A program made the position numbers and the translations under genes. A model generated the notes under the pieces. It worked only from the letters and a program-made list of their open reading frames with translations, ran no database searches and had not been told where the DNA came from. DNA of 64,000 nt from an uncultured Woeseiaceae bacterium (GTDB lineage Bacteria > Pseudomonadota > Gammaproteobacteria > Steroidobacterales > Woeseiaceae): the NCBI GenBank assembly GCA_945787845.1, contig CALZJH010000001.1, positions 1 to 64,000 on the forward strand, read 5' to 3'. Positions 43,700 through 51,860 of the stretch are shown here, in pieces (position 1 is the stretch's first letter; the number at the start of each line of letters is the position of its first letter).

Positions 43700-44500
43700 A
43701 TGAGTAAAGACACGAAAAACCTGCTGCAGAGCGTTTGCCGCCAGATTCTCAGACCGGTGGCGTCCATGCTGCTCAAATGCGGCATGACCTGGAAGGAGTT
43801 TTCTGATATCTCCAAGTCGGTCTTTGTCGAAGCGGCAACCGAGGAATTCGGTATCAACGGCCGTCCGACGAACGTCTCGCGTGTCTCGATCCTGACGGGG
43901 ATCAGCCGCAAAGAGGTGAAGCGGCAGAGAGACCTGCTGAACGTCGAGGCGGCGCCGGTCACGCGCAAGACCAACGATGCGACCAAGGTCCTGGCAGCGT
44001 GGTACCAGGACGACGATTTCCTGGATAAAGACGGCAAGCCCGAACTGCTCTCGGAGAATGGTACCGACCGCAGTTTCGAAGCGCTGTGTCACCGCTACGG
44101 TGGCGATATCGCGTCGTCCACGATGCTCAAGGAACTGATCAAGACCGGCGCCGTACGGCGCACCGACGGCGGGGAGCTGGAAGTTCTGTCTCGCTACTAC
44201 CAGCCAGCCGCCCACGACGATGAAAACCTGATGTTCGCGGTAGATCGAATCCGTGACGTCATCGCCACCATGAACAACAACGTTTTCCTCGAAGATGGGG
44301 GAGAGCTACGTTTTGGTGGCTTCGCCGACAACGATGCGTTTCCCGTCGCCACGATACCGGCATTCAATGAATACCTCGATGAGCGCGGGCAGGCGTTTCT
44401 CGAAGAAATCGACGACTGGCTCACGGCAAATGCCGGTGATCGGTCATCTAACGAAGCAACGGCGCGTATCGGCATCAGCCTGTTCGCCACCAAACGATAG
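43700..44500 (+). CDS. DUF6502 family protein
   Basis: A 266-residue soluble protein. The N-terminal SVCRQILRPVASMLLKCGMTWKEFSDISKSVFVEAAT and the following FGINGRPTNVSRVSILTGISRKEVKRQRDLL form a helix-turn-helix-like region typical of DUF6502. The C-terminus (NEATARIGISLFATKR) ends in a beta segment. The family is regularly encoded next to DUF5666 proteins, as here (18-base gap). A DNA-binding regulatory role is likely from the N-terminal fold, but not proven. Confidence 0.82.
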   Translation: MSKDTKNLLQSVCRQILRPVASMLLKCGMTWKEFSDISKSVFVEAATEEFGINGRPTNVSRVSILTGISRKEVKRQRDLLNVEAAPVTRKTNDATKVLAAWYQDDDFLDKDGKPELLSENGTDRSFEALCHRYGGDIASSTMLKELIKTGAVRRTDGGELEVLSRYYQPAAHDDENLMFAVDRIRDVIATMNNNVFLEDGGELRFGGFADNDAFPVATIPAFNEYLDERGQAFLEEIDDWLTANAGDRSSNEATARIGISLFATKR

Positions 44501-44518
44501 GATTGCAGGAGAAAAACG

Positions 44519-45994
44519 ATGAACTTGAACAAACTATTACTTGGAGCATCCGCAGCGTTCTTGCTTGCACTCTTTGCAGGTTGCGGCGGAGGCGGCTCGG
44601 GCGACAGCGTCACCTCACCGCCAACTACGCCGCCTCCAACAGGCGGTATCGGACGCAATGGCGTCGCCGTTGGCCCCATTTCGACCTTTGGCAGCATCGT
44701 GGTAAACGGCGTGCGTTATGAAACCAACACAGCGACGTTCCTGCTGGATGGCGTCGCAGGTACCCAGGACGATCTTAAGGTCGGTCAGGTCGTCTCGGTC
44801 AAAGGCACGATCAATGACGACGGCACGACAGGTACCGCAGACGAGGTCAATTTTGACGACAGCGTCAAGGGTCCCGTGGAAAGCATTGACCTCGCGCTGA
44901 AGCAACTTGTCGTCCTCGGTCAGACCGTGCTCGTTAGCCTTGATACGTCGTTTGACGACAGCTTTTCCCCGGCCGCGCTCGAAGGGGTTTCCGTTGGCGA
45001 GATCGTGGAAGTGAGCGGACAGTTCGACGCCAACGGCAATATTGTCGCGACACGCATCGAGCCCAAACCCGCCGGCACCATGTTTGAAGTGCATGGCACC
45101 GTTACCGGGCTCGACACGATGGCGCAGACTTTCAATCTGAATGCGCTGGTTGTCGACTACAGTAGCGCGACACTCGACAACTTCGTGGGCGGACAGATCG
45201 CCGAAGGGGATTTCGTCGAAGCCAAAGGCATGGCCCTGGGTGGAGCGGGCGAACTGCTGGCGACAAAGGTCGAGCTGGAAGGCCTGCTGCCGGATACTGA
45301 GGACGGCGATCGCGTCGAAATCGAAGGCTTCATTACGCGCTTCGTCTCTGCGCAGGACTTTGATGTGGGCGGCGTCCCCGTAACGACAACGGGCAGCACC
45401 ACCTATCTCGGTGGTGTCGCAGCCGACCTCGGTCTGAACGTCAAGGTCGAAGTGGAGGGTGACATCAACGCCAGTGGCGTCATCGTGGCAACCAAGGTCG
45501 ATATTCGGCGCAGCAAAGCGGTCCGGGTCGTCGCAGACGCCGATAGTATTGATGCGGCGAATAACTCGCTGGTGATCCTCGGCATACCGGTAACGGTCGA
45601 TGTATTGACGCGACTCGAAGACAAGAGCGACGCCGATGTCGACCCTCTCACGCTCGGCGACCTGAACGTTGGGGACTACCTCGAGATTCGAGGCAGCGAG
45701 TTCCCCGCTGGGAGTGGCACCATTCTCGCCACTATCCTGGAACGTGACGACGCGGATAACGAAGTGGAGCTACAGGGCTTCGTCGATACCATCAACGATC
45801 CCAGCATTACGATTCTGGGCGTAACGATCGACACGAACGGCGCCACAATATTCCGAGACATTAACGACAACGTTATCTCCTCTGCGGACTTCTTCAACCA
45901 GGTTACGACCAACTCACTGGTCAAGGCCAAAGGGTCCGAAGCCTCCGACACGGTGATCACCGCAACGGAAGTCGAGTTCGAGTTCGAGATCTAG
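44519..45994 (+). CDS. DUF5666 repeat lipoprotein
   Basis: A 491-residue lipoprotein (lipobox LFAGC, Cys22, followed by a Gly/Ser/Pro/Thr linker). The body is five or more DUF5666 beta-barrel-like units with recurring GxIVVNGVRYETNTATFLLDG, LKVGQVVSVKGTI and VGEIVEVSGQF patterns, which resemble OB-like carbohydrate or nucleic-acid folds. It is likely anchored on the outer membrane. It is co-oriented with the DUF6502 gene upstream and the TPR-barrel gene 10 bases downstream. Function unknown. Confidence 0.85.
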   Translation: MNLNKLLLGASAAFLLALFAGCGGGGSGDSVTSPPTTPPPTGGIGRNGVAVGPISTFGSIVVNGVRYETNTATFLLDGVAGTQDDLKVGQVVSVKGTINDDGTTGTADEVNFDDSVKGPVESIDLALKQLVVLGQTVLVSLDTSFDDSFSPAALEGVSVGEIVEVSGQFDANGNIVATRIEPKPAGTMFEVHGTVTGLDTMAQTFNLNALVVDYSSATLDNFVGGQIAEGDFVEAKGMALGGAGELLATKVELEGLLPDTEDGDRVEIEGFITRFVSAQDFDVGGVPVTTTGSTTYLGGVAADLGLNVKVEVEGDINASGVIVATKVDIRRSKAVRVVADADSIDAANNSLVILGIPVTVDVLTRLEDKSDADVDPLTLGDLNVGDYLEIRGSEFPAGSGTILATILERDDADNEVELQGFVDTINDPSITILGVTIDTNGATIFRDINDNVISSADFFNQVTTNSLVKAKGSEASDTVITATEVEFEFEI

Positions 45995-46004
45995 GAGAGA
46001 GGGC

Positions 46005-47345
46005 GTGTTGTTTTCAAGAGCGATAACGACCTGCTGCATGTTGGCAGTTTCGGCGGCAACGTTGTTGCCTACCGGAACCGCCATGGCCGACAACGCCGCT
46101 CTCTTCGACGCGGCGGACCTGGCTGCCAGGGAGCAACGCCTCGGCGACATGGAGCGTGCCTACGACGCAATTCTGGCGGAAGATCCGAGCAACCTTCGTG
46201 CGTTGTCCGGAAAGGCGGCCGCGCAAGCCTGGACGCAGCGCTACGCTGCAGCGCAAGCAACCTACCAACGCGCGATAGCGATAGCGCCCGGCAATGCGGA
46301 CAACCATGTGGGGCTGGGATACGCCTACGCCTGGAACGGCGAGTACCCGGACGCCCGCGCAGCCTTTCAGGAAGCGTTGCGCCTCGAGCCACATAACGTC
46401 GCAGCGCGCAAAGGAATGGGCTACTCGCATCTGTGGTCGGGTGAACCTGGAGAGGCGCTGGAGTCATTCCAGCGCGCCCGGATAGTCGCTGCAAACGACC
46501 CTGAGATCGCCGAGTCATCGGGTATTGCGGCTTTGTCCCTGGGTCGGACCCGCGATGCGGTCGATTTCTTCGACGAGGCATTGCGGCTGCAACCCGATCG
46601 CAGCAGCGCCCTCCGTGCGCGACGCAATGCCTATGTATCGGCGCCCGTCCTCGAAAGCAGCGTTCGCTTGGGCGGCACTACCGATGCCGGCGCCGGCTTC
46701 CGCTATGCCGAACTCGCCCACTGGTTGTCGCCAAAGACACGGCTATCGATCCGTTACGACAACACGCTTGGCCTCGATAATCCGTCAGTGGCCGATCGTG
46801 GCGACGATGTGCCTGGATACTTTGCCACTGTACGCCAGTCCATCGGCTCCCGCTGGCTACTGATCGCGGAGCTGGGGCGGCGCGAATTGCCGGGAGGCGA
46901 TCAGGACGTTCTCGGCGTGCAGGCGCATTACCGCATGGGCGACAAGGTATTGCGCGTCGGTGGCGAGCTCGGAAAACACGCAGAAGGGCACAGCGACAAG
47001 CTTGTATACGCGGGCGTCAATATGCCGCTCGGCGAGCGCTTCAGCATAGACCCCACCCTGTACCTGTCGACTTCAGGTATCGATGAGGATAGTGAATGGC
47101 GTGGCGTCCTTAACGTCGAGTATCGCGGCGACCCCAACTGGACGACAGGGTTTTTTGCCGGCGGTGGAACGATTGATGCCATCAACCCGGCATTCGACGG
47201 CTCGACGTTTGTTGCCGGCGCCTGGGCGAATTTCGCGGTTGCCGAACGGCACACGCTGCACTTTCTGGTGAGACGAGAGGACGCACCGTCAGCCGCGTTT
47301 ACGGTAGCCGAAGTCGGCTTCACTTTCCGTCTCCCTGGCAACTAG
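46005..47345 (+). CDS. TPR plus YaiO-like outer-membrane beta-barrel protein
   Basis: A 446-residue protein with signal peptide (residues 1-28, LLPTGTAMA). Residues about 35-210 contain five TPR units (NLRALSGKAAAQAWTQRYAAAQATYQRAIAIAPGN, NHVGLGYAYAWNGEYPDARAAFQEALRLEPHN and so on). The last 230 residues are an outer-membrane barrel with strand repeats and terminal Phe-containing strand (GFTFRLPGN). This TPR-barrel order parallels BcsC, PgaA and the YaiO family, which export polysaccharide. It starts at GTG after GGAGAGAG. The GT2 synthase follows after 9 bases. Confidence 0.8.
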   Translation: MLFSRAITTCCMLAVSAATLLPTGTAMADNAALFDAADLAAREQRLGDMERAYDAILAEDPSNLRALSGKAAAQAWTQRYAAAQATYQRAIAIAPGNADNHVGLGYAYAWNGEYPDARAAFQEALRLEPHNVAARKGMGYSHLWSGEPGEALESFQRARIVAANDPEIAESSGIAALSLGRTRDAVDFFDEALRLQPDRSSALRARRNAYVSAPVLESSVRLGGTTDAGAGFRYAELAHWLSPKTRLSIRYDNTLGLDNPSVADRGDDVPGYFATVRQSIGSRWLLIAELGRRELPGGDQDVLGVQAHYRMGDKVLRVGGELGKHAEGHSDKLVYAGVNMPLGERFSIDPTLYLSTSGIDEDSEWRGVLNVEYRGDPNWTTGFFAGGGTIDAINPAFDGSTFVAGAWANFAVAERHTLHFLVRREDAPSAAFTVAEVGFTFRLPGN

Positions 47346-47354
47346 GGGAATCCA

Positions 47355-49121
47355 ATGAATGACCTCAACAGCCTGATAATTGAGAACAAACTTGCTGTTC
47401 AGGGCAACCACCGCACAGTCGCCGGGCGCTCGCCGGCCATGTTTTTGGTCTTGTTTACCGTCTGGTTCGCGGCCCTGGCCTGGTTCGGACCCCGGCTCCT
47501 GCAGTCAATGGCTGCTGCGTCAGGCCCCGTATCGACGTTCGCCCAGGGCTACTTCATTGTCTTTGTCTGCATTGCGTGGCTGTATGGACTCTACAATCTC
47601 TCGGTTGTCTTCTTTGCATTGGTGGACAAGGCACTTACTCGCAGGAGCGCCACGGCCGATGCCGTTCTCGATCGCGATAGCACCACGCCGGTGGCGGTGC
47701 TGTACACGACCTGCAATGACTTTGTCGAGGCCGGCGCGGCGTCCTGCGCACGCTTGGAATACCAGAACTTCAAGGTCTACATACTCGACGACAGCAGCGA
47801 CCCGGGCTACCGAAAGCGCGTCGATCGCTTTGCAAAGTCGTATGACAACGTGGTCGTCGTTCGCCGCGCTGATCGCAAAGGCTTTAAAGCCGGCAACCTT
47901 AATCACGCGTTGGCCAACGTCGTCACAGAACCATATTTCGTCATTGCCGACTCGGATGAGATTCTGCCGCGCGATTTCCTTTCGAAGCTCGTGCCGCGGA
48001 TCGCCGCCGACCCGAACTGCGGGTTCATCCAGGCCAACCACCAGTGCATCAAGCACGGCACCAAATTACAGCGCGATATGTGCCGGGGTATCGATATTCA
48101 CTGGGAATGGTATCAGCCGCTCAGGAACCGCTTCGGGTTTGTGATGTTCCTGGGGCATGGCGCTATTCTGCGGAAGAAGTGCTGGGACGAGGCTGGCGGC
48201 TTCCCGGAACTTGTGAGCGAGGACCTCGCGTATGCCATCTCGATTCGGGAGAACGGGTACTACGGCACGTTTGCCTCGGACGTCGTCTGTATGGAAGAGT
48301 TTCCCTCCTCAGTCCGGGCGTTCCGCATTCGTCACGTCAAGTGGACTCGGGGTACTTGCGAGTTCCTGCACCGTTTCGCGCCGCGACTGATGAAATCACG
48401 CAATATTTCGTGGACCGAGAAGCTCGACATCCTGTTCCCGACCGCGAACCTCCCACTTACGATGTTCTTTTTCCTGTTCATGATCATGACTTCCATTGTC
48501 TTGCCGGTCACGATAGGGGAACGGGCCCTGGTGACATTCGAAATCGGAGCCAACGAATTGCGAATGCCCGTCGTACGCATGCCTGCCGCGATGAACGTAC
48601 TTTATACATGGGATTTTTACGTCATGACGCTGCTGGCGCTGGTGTCGCCGCTCGTGTGTTTCATCCTCGCGATGCGCCGAACGCCCCTGAAGCTGATCCG
48701 GTTCCTCGTGCACTCGACGTCGCTGTACGCGGCACTGGCACCGTTGTCGACCATCTGTGTCATTGGCTATCTGAAGACACGCGCTGCACGTTTTCTTGTC
48801 ACCGGTGATTCGACGGGCCAAAGCACAAAGAGCAGTTTCTGGGCCGAAACCCACCCGGACTCGGTTGCGACGCAGCGACTCGAGTGGATTGCCGCCTGGA
48901 TCTTCCTGTGTGGAGCCATCGTCAGCTTCCAGATAGCACTGCTCGGGCTCGCCATTGGCTACGGGTTGCTCGCCATCATGCACAACGCGGACTGGGGACG
49001 CCCGGGTCTGCAAACCATGACCTGGGTACCGTTCTCGTTTATTTCAACCGGAATCGCGCTGGGCGGCATGAGCCTCTTTGGCGTGCAGCCGGTGTTCTTT
49101 GGGTTCGGGTTTCATTTCTAG
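47355..49121 (+). CDS. Processive family-2 glycosyltransferase (cellulose-synthase-like)
   Basis: A 588-residue membrane glycosyltransferase. After two N-terminal helices the GT2 domain shows DDSSD (145-149), DSDE (199-202), the acceptor-binding SED (288-290) and a RHVKW in place of QxxRW (326-330). Several C-terminal membrane segments follow. These are the hallmarks of BcsA/PgaC/YaiP-type synthases that make and extrude beta-linked polysaccharide. The TPR-barrel gene immediately upstream supplies the likely outer-membrane exit. The sugar cannot be deduced. No PilZ domain is present, so direct c-di-GMP control is not indicated. Confidence 0.9.
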   Translation: MNDLNSLIIENKLAVQGNHRTVAGRSPAMFLVLFTVWFAALAWFGPRLLQSMAAASGPVSTFAQGYFIVFVCIAWLYGLYNLSVVFFALVDKALTRRSATADAVLDRDSTTPVAVLYTTCNDFVEAGAASCARLEYQNFKVYILDDSSDPGYRKRVDRFAKSYDNVVVVRRADRKGFKAGNLNHALANVVTEPYFVIADSDEILPRDFLSKLVPRIAADPNCGFIQANHQCIKHGTKLQRDMCRGIDIHWEWYQPLRNRFGFVMFLGHGAILRKKCWDEAGGFPELVSEDLAYAISIRENGYYGTFASDVVCMEEFPSSVRAFRIRHVKWTRGTCEFLHRFAPRLMKSRNISWTEKLDILFPTANLPLTMFFFLFMIMTSIVLPVTIGERALVTFEIGANELRMPVVRMPAAMNVLYTWDFYVMTLLALVSPLVCFILAMRRTPLKLIRFLVHSTSLYAALAPLSTICVIGYLKTRAARFLVTGDSTGQSTKSSFWAETHPDSVATQRLEWIAAWIFLCGAIVSFQIALLGLAIGYGLLAIMHNADWGRPGLQTMTWVPFSFISTGIALGGMSLFGVQPVFFGFGFHF

Positions 49122-49145
49122 ACAAACAACAATAAAGATAGAGCG

Positions 49146-49445
49146 ATGGTAGAAGAAAACGTTGATATCGAGGCGTCCAGCCCCGACCCCCGGGCCAAGT
49201 ACGATGTAGACATTCGCGAGTTCGAAGTCCTCGCATTTATCCATAATTTTCGTCGAGCGAGACCGACACAGATTGAGCGGGCGGTCGGCTTGAGCTCGGC
49301 AAATGTTTCCATGGCGCTGAGCGCGCTCATTGATAATGGCCTGGTTCGCCCGAACGGTGTGTCTATCAACGAGTATGCACTGACGTTCGATGGCGTCGCA
49401 CTGGTGCGCCAGGCAGCTCGCTCGACACATTGCAGTAGTCGCTAA
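49146..49445 (+). CDS. Small winged-helix DNA-binding protein
   Basis: A 99-residue protein. Residues 24-90 form a MarR-like winged helix (REFEVLAFIHNFRRARPTQIERAVGLSSANVSMALSALIDNGLVRPNG). There is no sensor domain; the acidic N-terminus is short. It lies 24 bases after the glycosyltransferase stop, so it probably belongs to the same operon and may regulate it. Its last 4 bases overlap the convergent haem-barrel gene. Confidence 0.72.
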   Translation: MVEENVDIEASSPDPRAKYDVDIREFEVLAFIHNFRRARPTQIERAVGLSSANVSMALSALIDNGLVRPNGVSINEYALTFDGVALVRQAARSTHCSSR

Positions 49446-50539
49446 AAGAACCCGTGCAACTCGGCGAAGGCCGTGTCGCGATTCAGGAAGCCGTTGCCAT
49501 CCGGTCCGTCGTAGGTGCGAAATCCGATGCGGCCCTGCAGGAACTGCATCGGCGTGTATTCCCATACGAGGCTGTATCGAATCTCGCGGTCGCCGGCCGC
49601 TTCATCGTCAGGGTCCAGCGCGTCGTAGCTGATTTTGAGGTTGTGGCCCCGGCGAAACATCCAGTTTCCCTCCACCAGGCCGACCAGCGCGTCCCTTGTC
49701 ACACCGGGTGACACGTCGTCTCTAACCTGATCGATCTCTGCGAGCCAGGCGATAGGTCCCGTTCGTAGTCCGGCGAACACGCCCGCCATTTCACGATCCC
49801 CGCCATCGGCTTCATTGGCGCTGGCACTTACGCCAAATCGCCAGCGCGACTGAACGTAACTGCCAACAAAACTAAACTGTTTGCCGGAATCAATTTCCCG
49901 ACCGCCACCGCTACCGTTGGTAATGGAGCCAATGATCGACCATGGTCCGGATTCGTAACCAAGCTGCAGGCCGCGATCCGGGTTGTCAAAATTGACACCC
50001 GTCGCGAGGCGCACGAACGCACTGTCGTCTTGTAGCCGCAGTCCGTAGGGGAGGAAGAACTGCCCGGCGGTCAGAGACCATTTGCCGTTTGCCGAGTTCG
50101 TGCGAATGTACGCTTCGCGATTGATGCTGGCGCTAGGCGCTACTTGCTGGTCGATGTAGACGGTCAGTCGATTCGGGATCAGGTTTGCTTCCAGGTATAT
50201 CGTGGCCCGATTCACGGAGAATTCTGACACCTCGTCAATGCCGGGCGTGTCGGCGTAGTTGAATCCGCCTCGCAGGTTCCCGCCCACCGCAAACCACTTG
50301 CTGAGTTCGCCGGTCCAGAAATCGGCGTCGGTATTCCCGAGTCGTGCAACCGGAAGCTCCGACTGGCTATAGACGTTGCCGTAAGTTGAACGTTTGCCGC
50401 CACCGCCAGGATGAGAATGACAGGCCGAGCACTGCATGCCCTTGGCCACCGCCAGGTAGGGTTCTGCCGGTGCCGTACCCGGCACCAGCAGAACAGCCCA
50501 CGCGAGCGCAGCAGCGATTCGTAGAATCAGTGTGTGCAT
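49442..50539 (-). CDS. Outer-membrane beta-barrel with N-terminal haem-binding motif
   Basis: A 365-residue exported protein (signal to about residue 25, LVPGTAPA). A mono-haem motif CSACH (Cys37-His41) lies in KGMQCSACHSHPGGGGKRSTYGNVYSQ. The remaining 320 residues are strand-rich porin sequence (LGGNLRGGFN-type, LYVDQQVAP, GQFFLPYGLRLQDD, GRIGFRTYDG) ending HGFF. The order haem then barrel is that of fused cytochrome-porins such as Cyc2 that carry electrons across the outer membrane. Overall sequence does not look like Cyc2 itself, so it may be a separate family. The role in electron transfer is inference. Next to a haem-motif lipoprotein gene (15-base gap). Confidence 0.75.
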   Translation of the reverse strand: MHTLILRIAAALAWAVLLVPGTAPAEPYLAVAKGMQCSACHSHPGGGGKRSTYGNVYSQSELPVARLGNTDADFWTGELSKWFAVGGNLRGGFNYADTPGIDEVSEFSVNRATIYLEANLIPNRLTVYIDQQVAPSASINREAYIRTNSANGKWSLTAGQFFLPYGLRLQDDSAFVRLATGVNFDNPDRGLQLGYESGPWSIIGSITNGSGGGREIDSGKQFSFVGSYVQSRWRFGVSASANEADGGDREMAGVFAGLRTGPIAWLAEIDQVRDDVSPGVTRDALVGLVEGNWMFRRGHNLKISYDALDPDDEAAGDREIRYSLVWEYTPMQFLQGRIGFRTYDGPDGNGFLNRDTAFAELHGFF

Positions 50540-50554
50540 ATCGCCGTCCTTTCC

Positions 50555-51763
50555 CTAGCGGTTTGCGCCGTCGCTAATCCATTGACGAATGTCGTCGACT
50601 ACCGCCTGGTCGAGGAACGGTCCGCCGACTGGCATGCGTTGTCCTGTCGCGGCAGTTCCCTCGATCTTCTGGATCAGGTAGCTGTTGTCCGGGTCGCCCG
50701 CGGCGACACGCAGGATCGCTGCCTGCTGAATGCTCGAGACACCGACAAGGGCGGCAAAACTCGCGTCAGCTGACGACAGATCCATACCCGCGGGCAGGCT
50801 GTTGCTGGTCGGTCCGGAATGGCAGCCGGCACAGGTCGGCGAGAATACAGATGCCTGAATATCGTCGAGCGTCGCTCCCGAGGTCGCTGTCATGAGCGTA
50901 AAGGTCACTTCGAAGTCACCGCCGGCTGTACCGTCGCCCGACGGGAACGCGCCGCTGTACTCGCCGTCCAGGGCATTGCCGTCGATGTCCTGGACCACAG
51001 TGCCGCCGGATCCAAGCAGTCGTACCCGGTAGGTATCATCGTCCATCGTGACGCTGGTGAGATCGAACATCGCGGCCATCGGCGGCGACCCGGATGTCGT
51101 TATCGACGCTGCGGTTATCTGGACTTCATTGCCATCGTTGAAAGTGCCGTCACCGCCGCTGCGCTCAAGCAGGAACGTGTTGACGTCGACACTCGTGGTA
51201 TTCAGTTCGCGATCGAACGAAGCGAGTACCTCGGTCGGTGCGGCGGTTAGATTGCTGTCCGGGTCCGGGGACAAGGCGGTGACTCGAATCGGATCCGGCG
51301 AGGGCGCGCGATCATCAAGAGCGCCGTCGGTGATCCACTGCCGAATCGTGCTAATTGTGGTAGCCGTTAAGGGGGCCTGGTTCAGGGGCATGCGCTGTCC
51401 GACCGTTGCGGTACCTTCGAGTTTTTGTATCAGGTAGCTGTTGTCAGGATCGCCTGGCTCAACGCGATTCAGCGAGGCCACCTGGGATGCGGCCATCCCG
51501 ACCAGCATGGCGTAGCTGCTGGTGGCGTCGAGTCGCAGGCCTTGCGGCGCGCCGGCGCCCTGGTGGCAACCGGACACGGCACAGCTCATCGTAAAGACAT
51601 TGCTTTGTATCTCGGAGAACACGGGATTGAACGTTGGCGGCGGCGGAGTTGGCGGTGGCGGAGTCGTCCCGCCGCTGCCGCCGCCGCTACAGGCTGCGAG
51701 GGCAGCGGTTATTGTCAAACAAAATGCGAGTTTTCCTGGTGCGAGCTGTCTCTTCGTTCTCAT
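50555..51763 (-). CDS. Lipoprotein with two cytochrome-like domains and a central Ig-like domain
   Basis: A 402-residue lipoprotein (lipobox LAAC, Cys25, then a Pro-rich linker) using the ATG at 51763. Domain 1 has CAVSGCH (Cys61, Cys66, His67; four residues between the Cys) and Met125 in GQRMPL; domain 2 has CAGCH (311-315) and Met in GQRMPV. Both repeats share PDNSYLIQK(L/I)EGTA and an RQWI(T/S)DGA end, as in diheme cytochromes of this class. The middle (residues about 160-290) is a SbsA/Big_5-type Ig-like domain. With the haem-barrel protein downstream it forms a likely outer-membrane electron-transfer pair. Confidence 0.78.
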   Translation of the reverse strand: MRTKRQLAPGKLAFCLTITAALAACSGGGSGGTTPPPPTPPPPTFNPVFSEIQSNVFTMSCAVSGCHQGAGAPQGLRLDATSSYAMLVGMAASQVASLNRVEPGDPDNSYLIQKLEGTATVGQRMPLNQAPLTATTISTIRQWITDGALDDRAPSPDPIRVTALSPDPDSNLTAAPTEVLASFDRELNTTSVDVNTFLLERSGGDGTFNDGNEVQITAASITTSGSPPMAAMFDLTSVTMDDDTYRVRLLGSGGTVVQDIDGNALDGEYSGAFPSGDGTAGGDFEVTFTLMTATSGATLDDIQASVFSPTCAGCHSGPTSNSLPAGMDLSSADASFAALVGVSSIQQAAILRVAAGDPDNSYLIQKIEGTAATGQRMPVGGPFLDQAVVDDIRQWISDGANR

Positions 51764-51819
51764 AATTTCGCTGCCGATCGTGTGGATAGTGCAGGTAGGT
51801 GCACCTGAGGTCCCCAAAT

Positions 51820-51838
51820 GGTTCAAAATAGATGAACC
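51820..51838. promoter_or_regulatory. TGAACC inverted repeat between the cytochrome lipoprotein and ECF sigma genes
   Basis: GGTTCA-AAATAGA-TGAACC is a perfect 6-bp dyad. On both strands TGAACC is followed by (A/T)TTTG and, 15-16 bases after TGAACC, by TGCAC(C/T). GAAC-type -35 elements are typical of ECF sigma factors, so this could be a pair of divergent autoregulated promoters. It could equally be an operator. On the plus strand the suggested -10 lies right before the ATG at 51861, which would imply a leaderless or nearly leaderless sigma mRNA. Confidence 0.45.
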
Positions 51839-51860
51839 TTTTGCCGGGCAGACTGCACTT

